A DNA stretch of 64,000 nucleotides from Planktosalinus lacus (lineage in GTDB: Bacteria > Bacteroidota > Bacteroidia > Flavobacteriales > Flavobacteriaceae). This document shows positions 16,248 through 26,502 of this stretch, piece by piece. The stretch spans positions 62,001 through 126,000 of the forward strand of contig NZ_BMGK01000006.1 of assembly GCF_014640155.1 (NCBI RefSeq). The letters run 5' to 3'. Position 1 is the stretch's first letter, and the number at the start of each line of letters is the position of its first letter. A model generated the notes under the pieces. That model was not told the origin of the DNA and did no database searches. It was given only the letters and a program-made list of their open reading frames with translations. The position numbers and the translations under genes are program-made.

Positions 16248-19166
16248 ATGAACCGCTACCTCATCCTTTTATTAATCGCACTCTCAAACACCCTTGTTTA
16301 CAGTCAGCAGTTAAACCCTTTAAAGGTAATAGGCGATGTGGAAAATCAGCAAAAATGGGTAGATAGTGTCTATAACTCACTTTCGTTAGAAGAAAAAGTA
16401 GGACAGTTGTTTATGGTTGACTTGTTTTCGTCTGAATCAAAGGCTAAAATAGAATCAATAAAAAAGTTGGTTACAGATTATCATATAGGAGGCATCATTT
16501 TTTCAAAAGGAGGACCTGGAAGACAAGCAAGAATTACCAATGATTTTCAAAGTGCCGCCAAAGTACCCCTTTTGATTGCAATGGATGCAGAATGGGGCTT
16601 AGCAATGCGTCTGGATTCAACTTTTGCTTTTCCTTGGAATATGACACTTGGTGCCATTGAAGATCCTCAATTGATTTTCAAAGCAGGAAAACGCATAGGA
16701 GAGCACAACAAACGGTTGGGTGTTCACATTAATTTTGCTCCTGTTGTAGATATCAATACCAATCCAAACAACCCAATAATTGGTAACCGATCATTTGGAG
16801 AAGATAGAGATAATGTGACTATAAAATCAATAGCATTTATGCAGGGAATGCAAAGTGCCGGTGTATTGGCCAATGCCAAACATTTTCCCGGTCACGGTGA
16901 TACAGACAGCGATTCACATAAAACCTTACCTTCTATTTCCTTTTCCAAACAACGGATAGATAGCATAGAACTGTATCCATACAAAGAACTTTTTAAAAGA
17001 GGACTTGCAAGTGTAATGGTAGCTCACTTGAATGTTCCTAGTCTGGAACCTCGTCAAAATTATCCTTCTGTATTATCAAGACCAATTGTAACTGATTTAC
17101 TGAAACGGGATCTTGGTTTTCAAGGTTTGATTTTTACAGATGCATTAAATATGAAAGGTGTAAGTAATTTTACAAGCCCCGGAGAGGTTGATTTAGCTGC
17201 ATTCAAAGCAGGGAATGACGTTTTGCTTATTTCTGAAAATGTTCCTAGAGCTGTTAGTATAATTGTGGAGAATTACCAAAAAGGAACTATTACAGAAGAA
17301 CGATTAGAACATTCAGTAAAAAAGATTCTAATGGCAAAATACAAGGTGGGATTATACAATTTCAAACCTGTTGAAACCACCTTTCTTGTTGATGAACTCA
17401 ATACTGCTCAAGACCACCAGCTTTATGAAGAATTGATTGAAAATGCTGTAACTATTGTTAAAAATAGTAGAAACATACTTCCGGTTAAGGATATTGAAAA
17501 TAAAAAGTTTGCGTATGTGAATTTTGGAGATGCAGATGGAGAACCTTATTTAAAACAACTTAGAAAATATACCAAAGTAGATTGGGTTAAAGCAGCAACA
17601 TTGGATGAGTTGATTCATAGATTAGAAGATTACGAAACTGTTTTTATAGGTTTTCACAAATCAAATGAGACACCTTGGAAAAGTTATAAAATGTCACAAA
17701 AAGAATTGGTTTGGATCTACGAGATTGCCCGCACAAACAAAGTAATTCTCAACATCTTTACACGTCCTTATGCTTTATTGGATTTAAAGACGACTGCAAA
17801 TTTTGAAGGCATAGTGGTGTCTTATCAAAATAGTCAGGTTGCTCAGGAAGTAAGTGCTCAAATTGTCTTTGGTGCCAGAGCGGCAAAGGGAAAGTTACCG
17901 GTAACTTCAGGAGAAGCATTTCCGGTAAATACACAAATCAAGACAAATATATTAGGTAGACTGAGTTATGGTACTCCTGAAAGTGTTGGAATGAATTCAG
18001 AGCGTCTTAAAAAAGTTGACGAACTTGCCCAAAGGGTAGTTTCGGAAAAAATGGCACCAGGTGCTCAGGTTATAGTGGCCAGACACGGCAAAGTGATTTT
18101 TGAAAAAAACTACGGATATCATACCTATGACAAGAAAACAAAGGTTGAAAGCAATCATTTGTATGATGTAGCTTCACTCACAAAGATTCTGGCATCGGTT
18201 CCAATTCTTATTAAATTAGCAGATCAGGATGTTTTTAGTCTTGAAACCACTTTAGGAGATTTGCTACCTGAATATAAATTTTCAAATAAATCATACATCC
18301 CCTTAAAAGAACTATTGTCACATTATGCAGGACTAAAATCTTGGATTCCTTTTTACAAAAACACTTTGGATTCAATCACAAAAAAACCTTCTAATAAATA
18401 CTACAGGTCAAGACCGGAGCCCGGTTTTTCTGCAATAGTTACAGAACGACTCTATGCCCGTGATGATATGGAAGATAGTATACAGAAAATAATTTTAGAA
18501 AGTGAGGTTTCCAGTCCGGTTAAATATTTATACAGCGATTTGCCCTATTACATTCTTAAAAAGTTTATTGAAAACCACTATCAAAAACCACTGGAATTGA
18601 TAGTTCAGGAAGAATTTTACAATTCTTTAGGTGCAAATTATACTGGCTATTTACCTCTAAAAAAGTTTACACCAGATCAAATTACGCCCACAGAAATTGA
18701 TTATGATTTCAGGATGCAGAAAGTTCATGGTTTTGTTCACGACCAAGGTGCTGCGATGATGGGAGGAGTGAATGGTCACGCCGGAATTTTTTCAAATGCA
18801 AATGATATTGCCAAAATCATGCAAATGTATATTCAACGGGGATTTTATGGTGGGAAAAGATATTTTTCACCTGAATCACTTGAATTATTCAACACCTGTT
18901 ATTTTTGCGAAGAAGATGTGAGAAGAGGAGTTGGTTTTGACAAACCTCAACTAGGTGAAGTGGGGCCAACTTGTGGTTGTGTTTCCATGACCAGTTTTGG
19001 TCATTCTGGATTTACAGGGACCTATACCTGGGCTGACCCCGAAACTGAAATTGTTTATGTATTTTTATCAAACAGAACCTATCCTGATGTAAACAATCGC
19101 AGTTTGATAAGAAGTAATATCAGAACAGATACACAACAAGCCATTAATGATGCGATTGATTATTAG
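16248..19166 (+). CDS. Glycoside hydrolase family 3 fused to a serine beta-lactamase-like hydrolase
   Basis: This 972-residue exported protein has a signal peptide ending near LVYSQQ. The N-terminal GH3 domain (about residues 40-370) shows EKVGQLFMVD, the NagZ-type KHFPGHGDTDSDSH loop (about 210) and the nucleophile region FTDALNMKG (about 297). A GH3 C-terminal alpha/beta domain follows. From about residue 590 there is a beta-lactamase/esterase domain with SLTK (SxxK, about 642), a YSD motif and HSGFTGT. The expected role is cleavage of N-acetylglucosamine-containing glycans, plausibly in murein recycling, plus an esterase or peptidase activity. It is followed 30 bases later by bshA. Confidence 0.92.
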   Translation: MNRYLILLLIALSNTLVYSQQLNPLKVIGDVENQQKWVDSVYNSLSLEEKVGQLFMVDLFSSESKAKIESIKKLVTDYHIGGIIFSKGGPGRQARITNDFQSAAKVPLLIAMDAEWGLAMRLDSTFAFPWNMTLGAIEDPQLIFKAGKRIGEHNKRLGVHINFAPVVDINTNPNNPIIGNRSFGEDRDNVTIKSIAFMQGMQSAGVLANAKHFPGHGDTDSDSHKTLPSISFSKQRIDSIELYPYKELFKRGLASVMVAHLNVPSLEPRQNYPSVLSRPIVTDLLKRDLGFQGLIFTDALNMKGVSNFTSPGEVDLAAFKAGNDVLLISENVPRAVSIIVENYQKGTITEERLEHSVKKILMAKYKVGLYNFKPVETTFLVDELNTAQDHQLYEELIENAVTIVKNSRNILPVKDIENKKFAYVNFGDADGEPYLKQLRKYTKVDWVKAATLDELIHRLEDYETVFIGFHKSNETPWKSYKMSQKELVWIYEIARTNKVILNIFTRPYALLDLKTTANFEGIVVSYQNSQVAQEVSAQIVFGARAAKGKLPVTSGEAFPVNTQIKTNILGRLSYGTPESVGMNSERLKKVDELAQRVVSEKMAPGAQVIVARHGKVIFEKNYGYHTYDKKTKVESNHLYDVASLTKILASVPILIKLADQDVFSLETTLGDLLPEYKFSNKSYIPLKELLSHYAGLKSWIPFYKNTLDSITKKPSNKYYRSRPEPGFSAIVTERLYARDDMEDSIQKIILESEVSSPVKYLYSDLPYYILKKFIENHYQKPLELIVQEEFYNSLGANYTGYLPLKKFTPDQITPTEIDYDFRMQKVHGFVHDQGAAMMGGVNGHAGIFSNANDIAKIMQMYIQRGFYGGKRYFSPESLELFNTCYFCEEDVRRGVGFDKPQLGEVGPTCGCVSMTSFGHSGFTGTYTWADPETEIVYVFLSNRTYPDVNNRSLIRSNIRTDTQQAINDAIDY

Positions 19167-19196
19167 TTGTATTCATAATTATAAAAATCGGTAAAA

Positions 19197-20336
19197 ATGA
19201 AAATAGCCATCGTATGTTATCCCACTTTTGGTGGAAGTGGAGTAGTAGCTACAGAATTAGGAACTGAATTGGCAAGACGAGGTCATGAAATTCATTTTAT
19301 CACTTATAAGCAACCTGTCAGACTCGAGTTATTGGCAAATCATATTCACTTTCACGAAGTTCATGTTCCGGAATATCCACTGTTTAAATACCAACCATAC
19401 GAACTTGCATTGTCAAGCAAACTGGTTGATGTTGTGAAATTGCACAAAATAGAGGTCTTGCATGTGCATTATGCCATACCACATGCCTATGCAGGTTATA
19501 TGGCAAAAAAAATGCTGGAAGAAGAAGGGTTTACACTTCCTATGGTAACCACGCTCCACGGAACTGATATCACTCTTGTAGGTAACCACCCGTTTTACAA
19601 ACCTGCAGTGACATTTAGCATTAATAAAAGTGATGTAGTAACATCAGTTTCACAAAGCCTGAAAGAGGATACACTGAGACTTTTTGACATTAGAACACCC
19701 ATCGAAGTAGTTCCTAATTTTATCAATTTAGAAAAACATCTTCAATCTGAATACAGTGAGTGCCAGCGTGAAATTATGGCTGATGAGGATGAGTTTATAG
19801 TTACTCACGTAAGTAATTTTAGAAAAGTAAAACGAATAGACGATGTAGTAAAAGTATTTTATGAAATACAAAAAAAATTACCAGCAAAGCTCATAATGGT
19901 AGGAGAAGGACCCGAAAAAGAAGTTGCAGAAGACACATGTCATGAATTAGGGATAGAGGAAAAAGTTATCTTTTTAGGAAATAGTGATGAAGTTTATAAA
20001 ATTCTATGTTTTACAGATTTATTTCTATTGCCATCAGAAAAAGAAAGCTTTGGATTGGCTGCACTTGAAGCCATGGCTTGTGGTGTTCCGGTCATTTCAA
20101 CAAACACGGGAGGATTGCCGGAGGTCAATCAACAGGGGGTTAGTGGCTATTTGAGTAAAGTGGGCGATGTTGACGATATGACTCAAAACGCATTAAAAAT
20201 TCTATCAGATAAAACAACTTTAGAAAACTTTAAGAAACAAGCCAGAAAAACAGCTTCTCAATTTGATATTCATAAAATTGTACCAGTTTATGAAAAGTTG
20301 TATATTCAGTCAATTAACAATTTAAATTCTAAATAA
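19197..20336 (+). CDS. bshA: N-acetyl-alpha-D-glucosaminyl L-malate synthase BshA
   Basis: This 379-residue GT4 glycosyltransferase begins MKIAIVCYPTFGGSGVVATELG, with the glycine loop typical of BshA. It shows PEYPLFKYQPYELALSS, LHVHYAIPHA, TTLHGTDITLVG, and the C-terminal donor-site motif EKESFGLAALEAMACG. BshA joins UDP-GlcNAc and L-malate in the first step of bacillithiol synthesis. BshB and BshC are not in the window. It sits between the GH3 fusion gene and the PrcB-like lipoprotein gene (2 bases downstream), so the three may form one operon. Confidence 0.95.
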   Translation: MKIAIVCYPTFGGSGVVATELGTELARRGHEIHFITYKQPVRLELLANHIHFHEVHVPEYPLFKYQPYELALSSKLVDVVKLHKIEVLHVHYAIPHAYAGYMAKKMLEEEGFTLPMVTTLHGTDITLVGNHPFYKPAVTFSINKSDVVTSVSQSLKEDTLRLFDIRTPIEVVPNFINLEKHLQSEYSECQREIMADEDEFIVTHVSNFRKVKRIDDVVKVFYEIQKKLPAKLIMVGEGPEKEVAEDTCHELGIEEKVIFLGNSDEVYKILCFTDLFLLPSEKESFGLAALEAMACGVPVISTNTGGLPEVNQQGVSGYLSKVGDVDDMTQNALKILSDKTTLENFKKQARKTASQFDIHKIVPVYEKLYIQSINNLNSK

Positions 20337-20338
20337 TA

Positions 20339-20782
20339 ATGAAATACGCAGCAGTAGTAATATTAGCAATTTTCTTGTCAAATTGTGACGGAACCAAAAA
20401 AACACAAGAAAACAATCCTGAGGCCTTTTTTGAAATAATTCATCAAAGTGAGAATGGCGGGAAAGATTCAGAGTCCTATGATATTATAAAATCAAAACAA
20501 GCGCTCTATGAGCAAATCAAAATGTCAGGATTGGATTCTCAGGTCACTCAAAAACTTAATAATATTGATTTTAGTGAAAAGACTGTTTTAATGCTACATG
20601 CGGGCTCATATAATTCCGGTGGTTATTCAATAAAAGTTAGTAATGTAGAAGTAAATGGTGACACCTCTTATGTGACTGTTCAAAAATCAGAACCAAAACC
20701 CGGCGAACCTGTAACTATGGCACTAACCAATCCATTTTGTGTAGTGGTCATAAATGCCAACGAAACCATCATATTTAAATAA
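20339..20782 (+). CDS. PrcB-domain lipoprotein
   Basis: This 147-residue protein has a lipoprotein signal (AIFLSNC, cysteine at about residue 16). The C-terminal half (NIDFSEKTVLMLHAG, GGYSIKVSNVEV, TNPFCVVVI) matches the PrcB C-terminal domain, named from a subunit of a Treponema protease complex. It is likely anchored in a membrane facing the periplasm. The function in this phylum is not established. It starts 2 bases after the bshA stop and is followed by a strong terminator. Confidence 0.8.
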   Translation: MKYAAVVILAIFLSNCDGTKKTQENNPEAFFEIIHQSENGGKDSESYDIIKSKQALYEQIKMSGLDSQVTQKLNNIDFSEKTVLMLHAGSYNSGGYSIKVSNVEVNGDTSYVTVQKSEPKPGEPVTMALTNPFCVVVINANETIIFK

Positions 20783-20795
20783 AAATAAATTCAAA

Positions 20796-20843
20796 ATAAA
20801 AGCAAAGTACCCCGCAGAATACTACGGGGTACTTTGCTTTTAT
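20796..20843. terminator. Strong bidirectional rho-independent terminator
   Basis: A 19-base arm (20796-20814) is perfectly complementary to 20825-20843 with a 10-base loop. The core is GC-rich (tacccc/ggggta) and flanked by A and T tracts on both sides. It separates the convergent PrcB-like gene and the outer-membrane protein gene and can serve both strands. Confidence 0.92.
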
Positions 20844-20854
20844 AAAATTGATGA

Positions 20855-21340
20855 TTAGAATTGATATCTTACACCCAATCCTACATCAAAGCCTAGGTCG
20901 TCCCTGTAATTTCCAAAACCAGCTTCGGGTCTGAAATCAAGAGAAACTAATAAAGGAATATCAAAATTGTATTCAATACCTATATCACCCGCTACAAAGG
21001 CAAAGCCATCACTTCTTCTATCCGGAAACTCATCTCTATCCCAACTATAACTTCCTGCTCCACCACCAACACCGGCATACCAGTTAAAGCCTCCGTCAAT
21101 ATTCCAAACCCACTGGTACAAACCTGTAAGTTTAAAAGCATCTACAAAGCGACTGCTTCGCCAACCTAGACCAAATTCTAGTCTGTTGTTATCACCAATG
21201 GCTCTTTGGTAATTAACTTCTGTACCAAATCCGTCGTTGTCACCAATTCTGATACCTATCGCGTTTTCCGAGATTGATTGAGCCTGAACACTTATTAAAA
21301 ATCCTGCAAAAAATAATACTGTAGCAAAAATTGTTTTCAT
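20855..21340 (-). CDS. Small outer-membrane beta-barrel protein
   Basis: This 161-residue protein has a signal peptide (MKTIFATVLFFAGFLISVQAQ) and a mature part made of alternating beta strands with aromatic girdles (LEFGLGWRSS, GLYQWVWNIDGGFNWYAG, GIEYNFDIPLLVSLDFRPE). It ends in VGLGVRYQF, with a terminal phenylalanine typical of barrel proteins recognised by BamA. It is likely an 8-stranded barrel of the OmpW/OprF-like size class. The function is unknown. It is transcribed alone toward the terminator at 20796-20843. Confidence 0.82.
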   Translation of the reverse strand: MKTIFATVLFFAGFLISVQAQSISENAIGIRIGDNDGFGTEVNYQRAIGDNNRLEFGLGWRSSRFVDAFKLTGLYQWVWNIDGGFNWYAGVGGGAGSYSWDRDEFPDRRSDGFAFVAGDIGIEYNFDIPLLVSLDFRPEAGFGNYRDDLGFDVGLGVRYQF

Positions 21341-21479
21341 AATTTGATAAAATTTGTTATTAATTCATTTCAAATTTAACTTAGTGAGCGATAAAATAGT
21401 TAGTCTTTCTAGCTAATATTTAGTTAATATATATTAAAATGTGTTAATACAAAATCTCATTTAATTGTACCTTTAGCCT

Positions 21480-24401
21480 ATGGATATTAGTTATAATATG
21501 AGATTAAAACAGTTGTCAGATCAACTGGATGGTGAGATACTTTTTGATGAGCTTACTAAACAATTATATGCAACCGATGCTTCAGTTTATCGGATACTTC
21601 CAAGTGCAGTCGCTTTTCCCAAAAACACCTTAGATATTCAAAAAATCATCCAATTTGCAACAAAACATAAAATTGGAATTACTCCACGAGCAGCCGGAAC
21701 ATCCTTAGCAGGTCAATGTGTAAATTACGGGATCATAGTTGATGTTTCAAAACATCTCAATTCGATTTTCGAAATTGATGAGAAAAATAAAACAGTCACT
21801 GTGGCTCCGGGGGTTATTCGCGATGATTTAAATATGGTTTTAAAACCTTATAACTTATTTTTTGGACCTAACACTTCCACCTCAAACAGGTGCATGATAG
21901 GAGGGATGGTTGGCAACAATTCAAGTGGGACCACTTCAATAAAATATGGGGTAACTCGGGATAAAGTGTTAGAGATGGAAGTAGTGTTTTCCACTGGGGA
22001 AATTGCTGTTTTTGGAAATGAAATCCCTGAAGAATTTTTCTCGACAGCAAAAAAAGAAACAGCTAAAGGTAAAATATATAACAGCTTGTATGCTTTACTA
22101 AATGATGAAGTTATACAAAGTAACATACTAAAAGAATTTCCAAAACCCGAAATTCATCGGCGTAATACCGGATATGCGATTGACGAATTGATAAAAGGTG
22201 AGGTGTTTAAAGAAAATGGAAATTCATTTAACCTCTGTAATTTATTGTGCGGAAGTGAAGGAACACTGGCATTTACTACCAAAATAAAATTGAAATTAGA
22301 CAACTTGCCACCAAAAGAAACTATAGTAGTTGCTGCACATTTTGATTCAATCCAAAATTGTTTGCAAGCGGTTCAACCAATGATGGAACACGATTTATAC
22401 ACTTGTGAAATGATGGATAAAGTCATTTTAGATTGCACAAAAAACAACCTAAAATACAGCCCCTATCGTTTTTTTATTGAAGGTGACCCCCAGGCTATTT
22501 TATTGATGGAAATGCGCTCTCATTCAAAAGAGGATTTACTAAATAAAAGAAACATTCTATGTAGTGAATTAGAAAAAATAGGATTAGCATATGCAATGCC
22601 GGTTTTGCAAAATGATGAAATTGACAAAGCGCTCGAACTCCGCAAAGCAGGTTTAGGTTTGTTGGGAAATCTCATTGGAGATAAAAAAGCAGTGGCTTGT
22701 ATTGAAGATACTGCCGTCGCTCTTAAAGATTTATCAAGTTATATCACTGAGTTTACAGCATTAATGAAGGGGTTCAATCAAAAAGCGGTGTATTACGCTC
22801 ATGCCGGAGCAGGTGAACTTCATTTAAGACCGATACTCAATTTAAAAAAAGCAGAAGATGTTATTCTTTTTGAGGAAATAACCACTGCTGTCGCTCATTT
22901 GGTTAAAAAATACAAGGGGTCTATGAGTGGCGAACACGGTGATGGCATCGTTCGCTCATCATTTATAGAACTGATGATAGGCACTGAAAATTTTGAAGTT
23001 TTAAAAAAAGTTAAACACCTTTTTGACCCGGTAGGAATCATGAACCCCGGCAAAATAATTGACTCCTATTCAATAAATGAAAATCTACGATATGTACCTG
23101 AACGTATTGAACCCGAAATCAAAACACTTTTGGATTTTTCAGATTCTATGGGAATCTTACGAGCTGTGGAAAAATGCAATGGTAGTGGGGATTGCAGAAA
23201 GTCTGAAATGTCGGGAGGAGTGATGTGCCCCAGTTTCAGGGCTACCCAAAACGAAAGAGACACCACCCGCGGCCGTGCCAATGTTTTAAGGGAAGTATTG
23301 ACAAATAGCAATCAAGTAAATAAATTCAATCATAAAGAAATTCAACATGCACTGGAACTTTGTGTGAGTTGCAAAGGTTGTAAAAGTGAATGTCCATCAA
23401 GTGTAGATATGGCTGCTTATAAAGCAGAGTTTGACTATCAATTTCAAAAAGAAAACCGCCCGAGTTTAAGGACTAAATTATTTGCTCATTTTGATCATTA
23501 TCAAAACAAAGTCGGTAACTTAAAACCATTGGCAAACTTTATCTTTAGCAATTCGATAACCTCGTTTGTCATAAAGAAAAGTCTGGGAATTGCCACCAAG
23601 AGAAATCTTCCCTTAATTTCGAGTGTAAGCTTATATAAAGAATATCAAGCACTAAAAAAACAATTTACGAATAACACAAAATTATTATATTTCTTTGCTG
23701 ACGAGTTCACCTCTATAAATGATGCCTCACTGGGCGTTGATGCTCTTCAATTGCTATTTCGATTGGGGTATGATGTGAATTGGATTCAACATAAACCAAG
23801 TGGCCGCGCTTTGATTTCTAAAGGTTTTTTGGAAGAAGCCAAGTCTTATGCTGATGAAAATGTAGCTATTTTTAAAAATACTGTTTCTAAAGACCACCCA
23901 TTAGTGGGCATTGAGCCTTCAGCCATACTCACATTTAGGGATGAATATCTGCGATTGGCCAGCGATAAAAATTCAGCCCAGTCACTTGCTAAAAACACCT
24001 ATACCATCGATGAATTTCTGGCTTCCGAAATTAAAAGAGGAGCAATAACCAAAGATTTATTTTCTTCAGAACCAAAAACAATAAAACTGCATTTGCATTG
24101 TCATCAAAAGGCATTATCCTTGGTAAAACATACTTTTGAGTTGTTAAACCTCCCTGTAAATTTTCAGGTAACTGTAATTCCTTCAGGCTGCTGTGGAATG
24201 GCCGGTTCATTTGGTTATGAAAAAGAACATTATGAGATAAGTATGAAAATGGGAGAATTGACGTTATTTCCGGCGATTAGAAAAACTAAAAACGATGTTA
24301 TCATTGCTGCTACAGGAACCAGTTGCCGCCATCAGATACAAGATGGAACCGGCAGGGTAGCACTTCATCCGGTAAGCATATTGAATCACGCCCTGCTTTG
24401 A
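21480..24401 (+). CDS. FAD-linked and Fe-S-containing dehydrogenase (D-2-hydroxyacid type)
   Basis: This 973-residue protein has an N-terminal FAD-binding PCMH domain (PRAAGTSLAGQCVNYG, GPNTSTSNRCMIGGMVGNN). The C-terminal FAD-oxidase domain contains GEHGDGIVRSSFIE, and a two-cluster ferredoxin region has CNGSGDCRKSEMSGG, CP and CVSCKGCKSECPSS. A late CCG-type segment (SGCCGMAGSFGYEKEHYE) completes it. This architecture is that of YdiJ/D-2-hydroxyglutarate or D-lactate dehydrogenases that oxidise a D-2-hydroxyacid and pass electrons to the quinone pool. The exact substrate is not decidable. An alternative ATG lies at 21498. It is convergent with the phosphatase gene 2 bases away. Confidence 0.88.
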   Translation: MDISYNMRLKQLSDQLDGEILFDELTKQLYATDASVYRILPSAVAFPKNTLDIQKIIQFATKHKIGITPRAAGTSLAGQCVNYGIIVDVSKHLNSIFEIDEKNKTVTVAPGVIRDDLNMVLKPYNLFFGPNTSTSNRCMIGGMVGNNSSGTTSIKYGVTRDKVLEMEVVFSTGEIAVFGNEIPEEFFSTAKKETAKGKIYNSLYALLNDEVIQSNILKEFPKPEIHRRNTGYAIDELIKGEVFKENGNSFNLCNLLCGSEGTLAFTTKIKLKLDNLPPKETIVVAAHFDSIQNCLQAVQPMMEHDLYTCEMMDKVILDCTKNNLKYSPYRFFIEGDPQAILLMEMRSHSKEDLLNKRNILCSELEKIGLAYAMPVLQNDEIDKALELRKAGLGLLGNLIGDKKAVACIEDTAVALKDLSSYITEFTALMKGFNQKAVYYAHAGAGELHLRPILNLKKAEDVILFEEITTAVAHLVKKYKGSMSGEHGDGIVRSSFIELMIGTENFEVLKKVKHLFDPVGIMNPGKIIDSYSINENLRYVPERIEPEIKTLLDFSDSMGILRAVEKCNGSGDCRKSEMSGGVMCPSFRATQNERDTTRGRANVLREVLTNSNQVNKFNHKEIQHALELCVSCKGCKSECPSSVDMAAYKAEFDYQFQKENRPSLRTKLFAHFDHYQNKVGNLKPLANFIFSNSITSFVIKKSLGIATKRNLPLISSVSLYKEYQALKKQFTNNTKLLYFFADEFTSINDASLGVDALQLLFRLGYDVNWIQHKPSGRALISKGFLEEAKSYADENVAIFKNTVSKDHPLVGIEPSAILTFRDEYLRLASDKNSAQSLAKNTYTIDEFLASEIKRGAITKDLFSSEPKTIKLHLHCHQKALSLVKHTFELLNLPVNFQVTVIPSGCCGMAGSFGYEKEHYEISMKMGELTLFPAIRKTKNDVIIAATGTSCRHQIQDGTGRVALHPVSILNHALL

Positions 24402-24403
24402 AA

Positions 24404-25243
24404 TTACAAGTTTTGATGCATTCTCATAGCTGAAAGTAAGTTGGGAATACTAACAGGGTTTTCAATATCGTCAAATAAATAGTCTTTAGGCGGACTTTTA
24501 TACCCTTTTGGATTGTAAGTGTAAAGTTCCCATTTTTCATTATGGTATTCCAGGGCAGTTAGATTCTCGACCCAATCACCACTGTTTAAATATATACAAG
24601 AACCTTTTTGATTTGTTTTTGTTTCTATTTGTGGCTGATGAATGTGACCACAAATCACATAATCAAATTCGTTTTCAATGGCTAAGTCGGAGGCTGTTTT
24701 TTCAAAATTACTTATAAACTTAACAGCTTGTTTAACCCCCGCTTTTATTTTCTTGGAAAGAGAGTATTTTTCTTTACCCATTTTGAGTAAAAACCAATTC
24801 ACCAATTGATTGATGAGAATCAATATATCATAACCCCATCCACCAAGTTTGGCAATCCATTTGGCGTGCTGAATAGAGGCGTCAAATACATCACCATGAA
24901 AAAACCAGGCTTTTTTACCATCTATATTCAATACCAGTTTATCAAGCACTTGAATGTTGCCCATTTTGGTTTCACTGAATTTTCTTAGCTTTTCATCGTG
25001 ATTTCCGGTGATATAATATACTTTGGTGCCTTTGGTAGCTAGGGAAATAATTTTCTTAATGATCAGAAGATGTGCTTTTGGAAAATAACTCTTTCTAAAT
25101 TGCCATATATCTACAATATCCCCATTTAGTATCAACTTTTTTGGGCGGATACTATTTAAATAATGCAATAATTCTTTGGCCTGACAACCATAAGTGCCCA
25201 AATGCACATCAGAAATAACAACAATATCAAGTTTTCTTTTCAA
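24404..25243 (-). CDS. LpxH-like metallophosphoesterase (UDP-2,3-diacylglucosamine diphosphatase family)
   Basis: The calcineurin-like metal motifs of this 279-residue protein appear in order: VISDVHLGTYG, LNGDIVDIW, TGNHDEKLR, FHGDVFD, CGHIHQPQI and LNSGDWVENLT. Members in Bacteroidetes are usually assigned to lipid A synthesis, where the enzyme removes UMP from UDP-2,3-diacylglucosamine. Some relatives act on other phosphoesters, so the lipid A role is probable, not certain. No signal peptide is seen. It is divergent from aroC. Confidence 0.85.
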   Translation of the reverse strand: MKRKLDIVVISDVHLGTYGCQAKELLHYLNSIRPKKLILNGDIVDIWQFRKSYFPKAHLLIIKKIISLATKGTKVYYITGNHDEKLRKFSETKMGNIQVLDKLVLNIDGKKAWFFHGDVFDASIQHAKWIAKLGGWGYDILILINQLVNWFLLKMGKEKYSLSKKIKAGVKQAVKFISNFEKTASDLAIENEFDYVICGHIHQPQIETKTNQKGSCIYLNSGDWVENLTALEYHNEKWELYTYNPKGYKSPPKDYLFDDIENPVSIPNLLSAMRMHQNL

Positions 25244-25430
25244 GGTAATTTGGTTTATACAAATTTCATATAAAGACTTTGTATTACCTAGTATTCCTCT
25301 TTATGAGATACTTAAAATAATGTTATGTTTAGATTAATACACAGTAACCTACTTTAGATTATGATTAATTAAAGTAATATTTTTAAATCTCTATTTTAAA
25401 AATTACATTTGTTAACCATCAAACTATTCT

Positions 25431-26495
25431 ATGGCCGGCAATTCTTTTGGAACACTTTTTAAATTAACCACTTATGGTGAGTCTCACGGAGAAGCCATAG
25501 GTGGGATCATAGAAGGTTGTCCCGCCGGATTGACACTGGATATTGAAGCCATTCAAAAAGAAATGCAGCGCCGTAAACCCGGCCAGTCAAAAATTGTAAC
25601 CCAACGCAAAGAAGAAGATGAAGTACTGTTCCTTAGCGGAATTTTTGAAGGAACTACGACAGGAACACCCATCGGATTTCAGATAAAAAATACCAATCAA
25701 AAATCGAAAGATTACTCTCACAACAAATCAGTTTATCGACCTTCCCATGCCGATTTTACTTATGATAAGAAATTTGGAATGAGAGATTATAGGGGTGGAG
25801 GCCGGTCTTCAGCTCGTGAAACAGCCAATTGGGTGGTGGGTGGTGCCATAGCCAAGCAACTTATAAAAGACATTCAGGTGAATGCATTTGTATCATCTGT
25901 AGGTTCAATCTTTGTCGATAAACCCTATCAGGAGCTCGACCTTTCAAAAACGGAAAACAATGCTGTACGTTGTCCAGATGAAGCTTCTGCCAAAAAAATG
26001 GAAACGTTTATCAAACAAATTAAGAAACAAGGAGATACTGTGGGTGGTACAATAACCTGTGTTATTCAAAATATGCCGATAGGATTGGGGGAACCTGTTT
26101 TTGATAAACTTCATGCACGTTTAGGTCAATCCATGTTAAGCATCAACGCAGTCAAAGGTTTTGAATATGGCAGTGGCTTTTGTGGTGCACAAATGAAAGG
26201 CAGTGAGCACAATGATCTTTTTAATGAAGATGGTACTACTAAAAGCAATTTAAGTGGAGGAATTCAAGGCGGCATCAGTAATGGAATGGATATTTATTTT
26301 AGAGTCGCTTTTAAACCGGTTGCGACGATTATGAAAAACCAGACCACAATTGACAGCAATGGAAACCCCACTGAAATGCAAGGTAAAGGGCGTCATGACC
26401 CATGTGTGGTTCCCAGAGCAGTGCCCATTGTAGAAGCAATGGCCGCAATGGTTTTAGCCGATTTTTATTTGATAAATAGAGCTTCAAAAATTTAA
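25431..26495 (+). CDS. aroC: Chorismate synthase AroC
   Basis: The family signatures of this 354-residue protein are all present: [18 protein letters not shown] at the N-terminus, [31 protein letters not shown] (about residue 120), [16 protein letters not shown] and [19 protein letters not shown] near the end. It converts 5-enolpyruvylshikimate-3-phosphate to chorismate using reduced FMN, the last step of the shikimate pathway. The symporter gene follows 7 bases downstream. Confidence 0.97.
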   Translation: MAGNSFGTLFKLTTYGESHGEAIGGIIEGCPAGLTLDIEAIQKEMQRRKPGQSKIVTQRKEEDEVLFLSGIFEGTTTGTPIGFQIKNTNQKSKDYSHNKSVYRPSHADFTYDKKFGMRDYRGGGRSSARETANWVVGGAIAKQLIKDIQVNAFVSSVGSIFVDKPYQELDLSKTENNAVRCPDEASAKKMETFIKQIKKQGDTVGGTITCVIQNMPIGLGEPVFDKLHARLGQSMLSINAVKGFEYGSGFCGAQMKGSEHNDLFNEDGTTKSNLSGGIQGGISNGMDIYFRVAFKPVATIMKNQTTIDSNGNPTEMQGKGRHDPCVVPRAVPIVEAMAAMVLADFYLINRASKI

Positions 26496-26502
26496 ACAAA
26501 CT

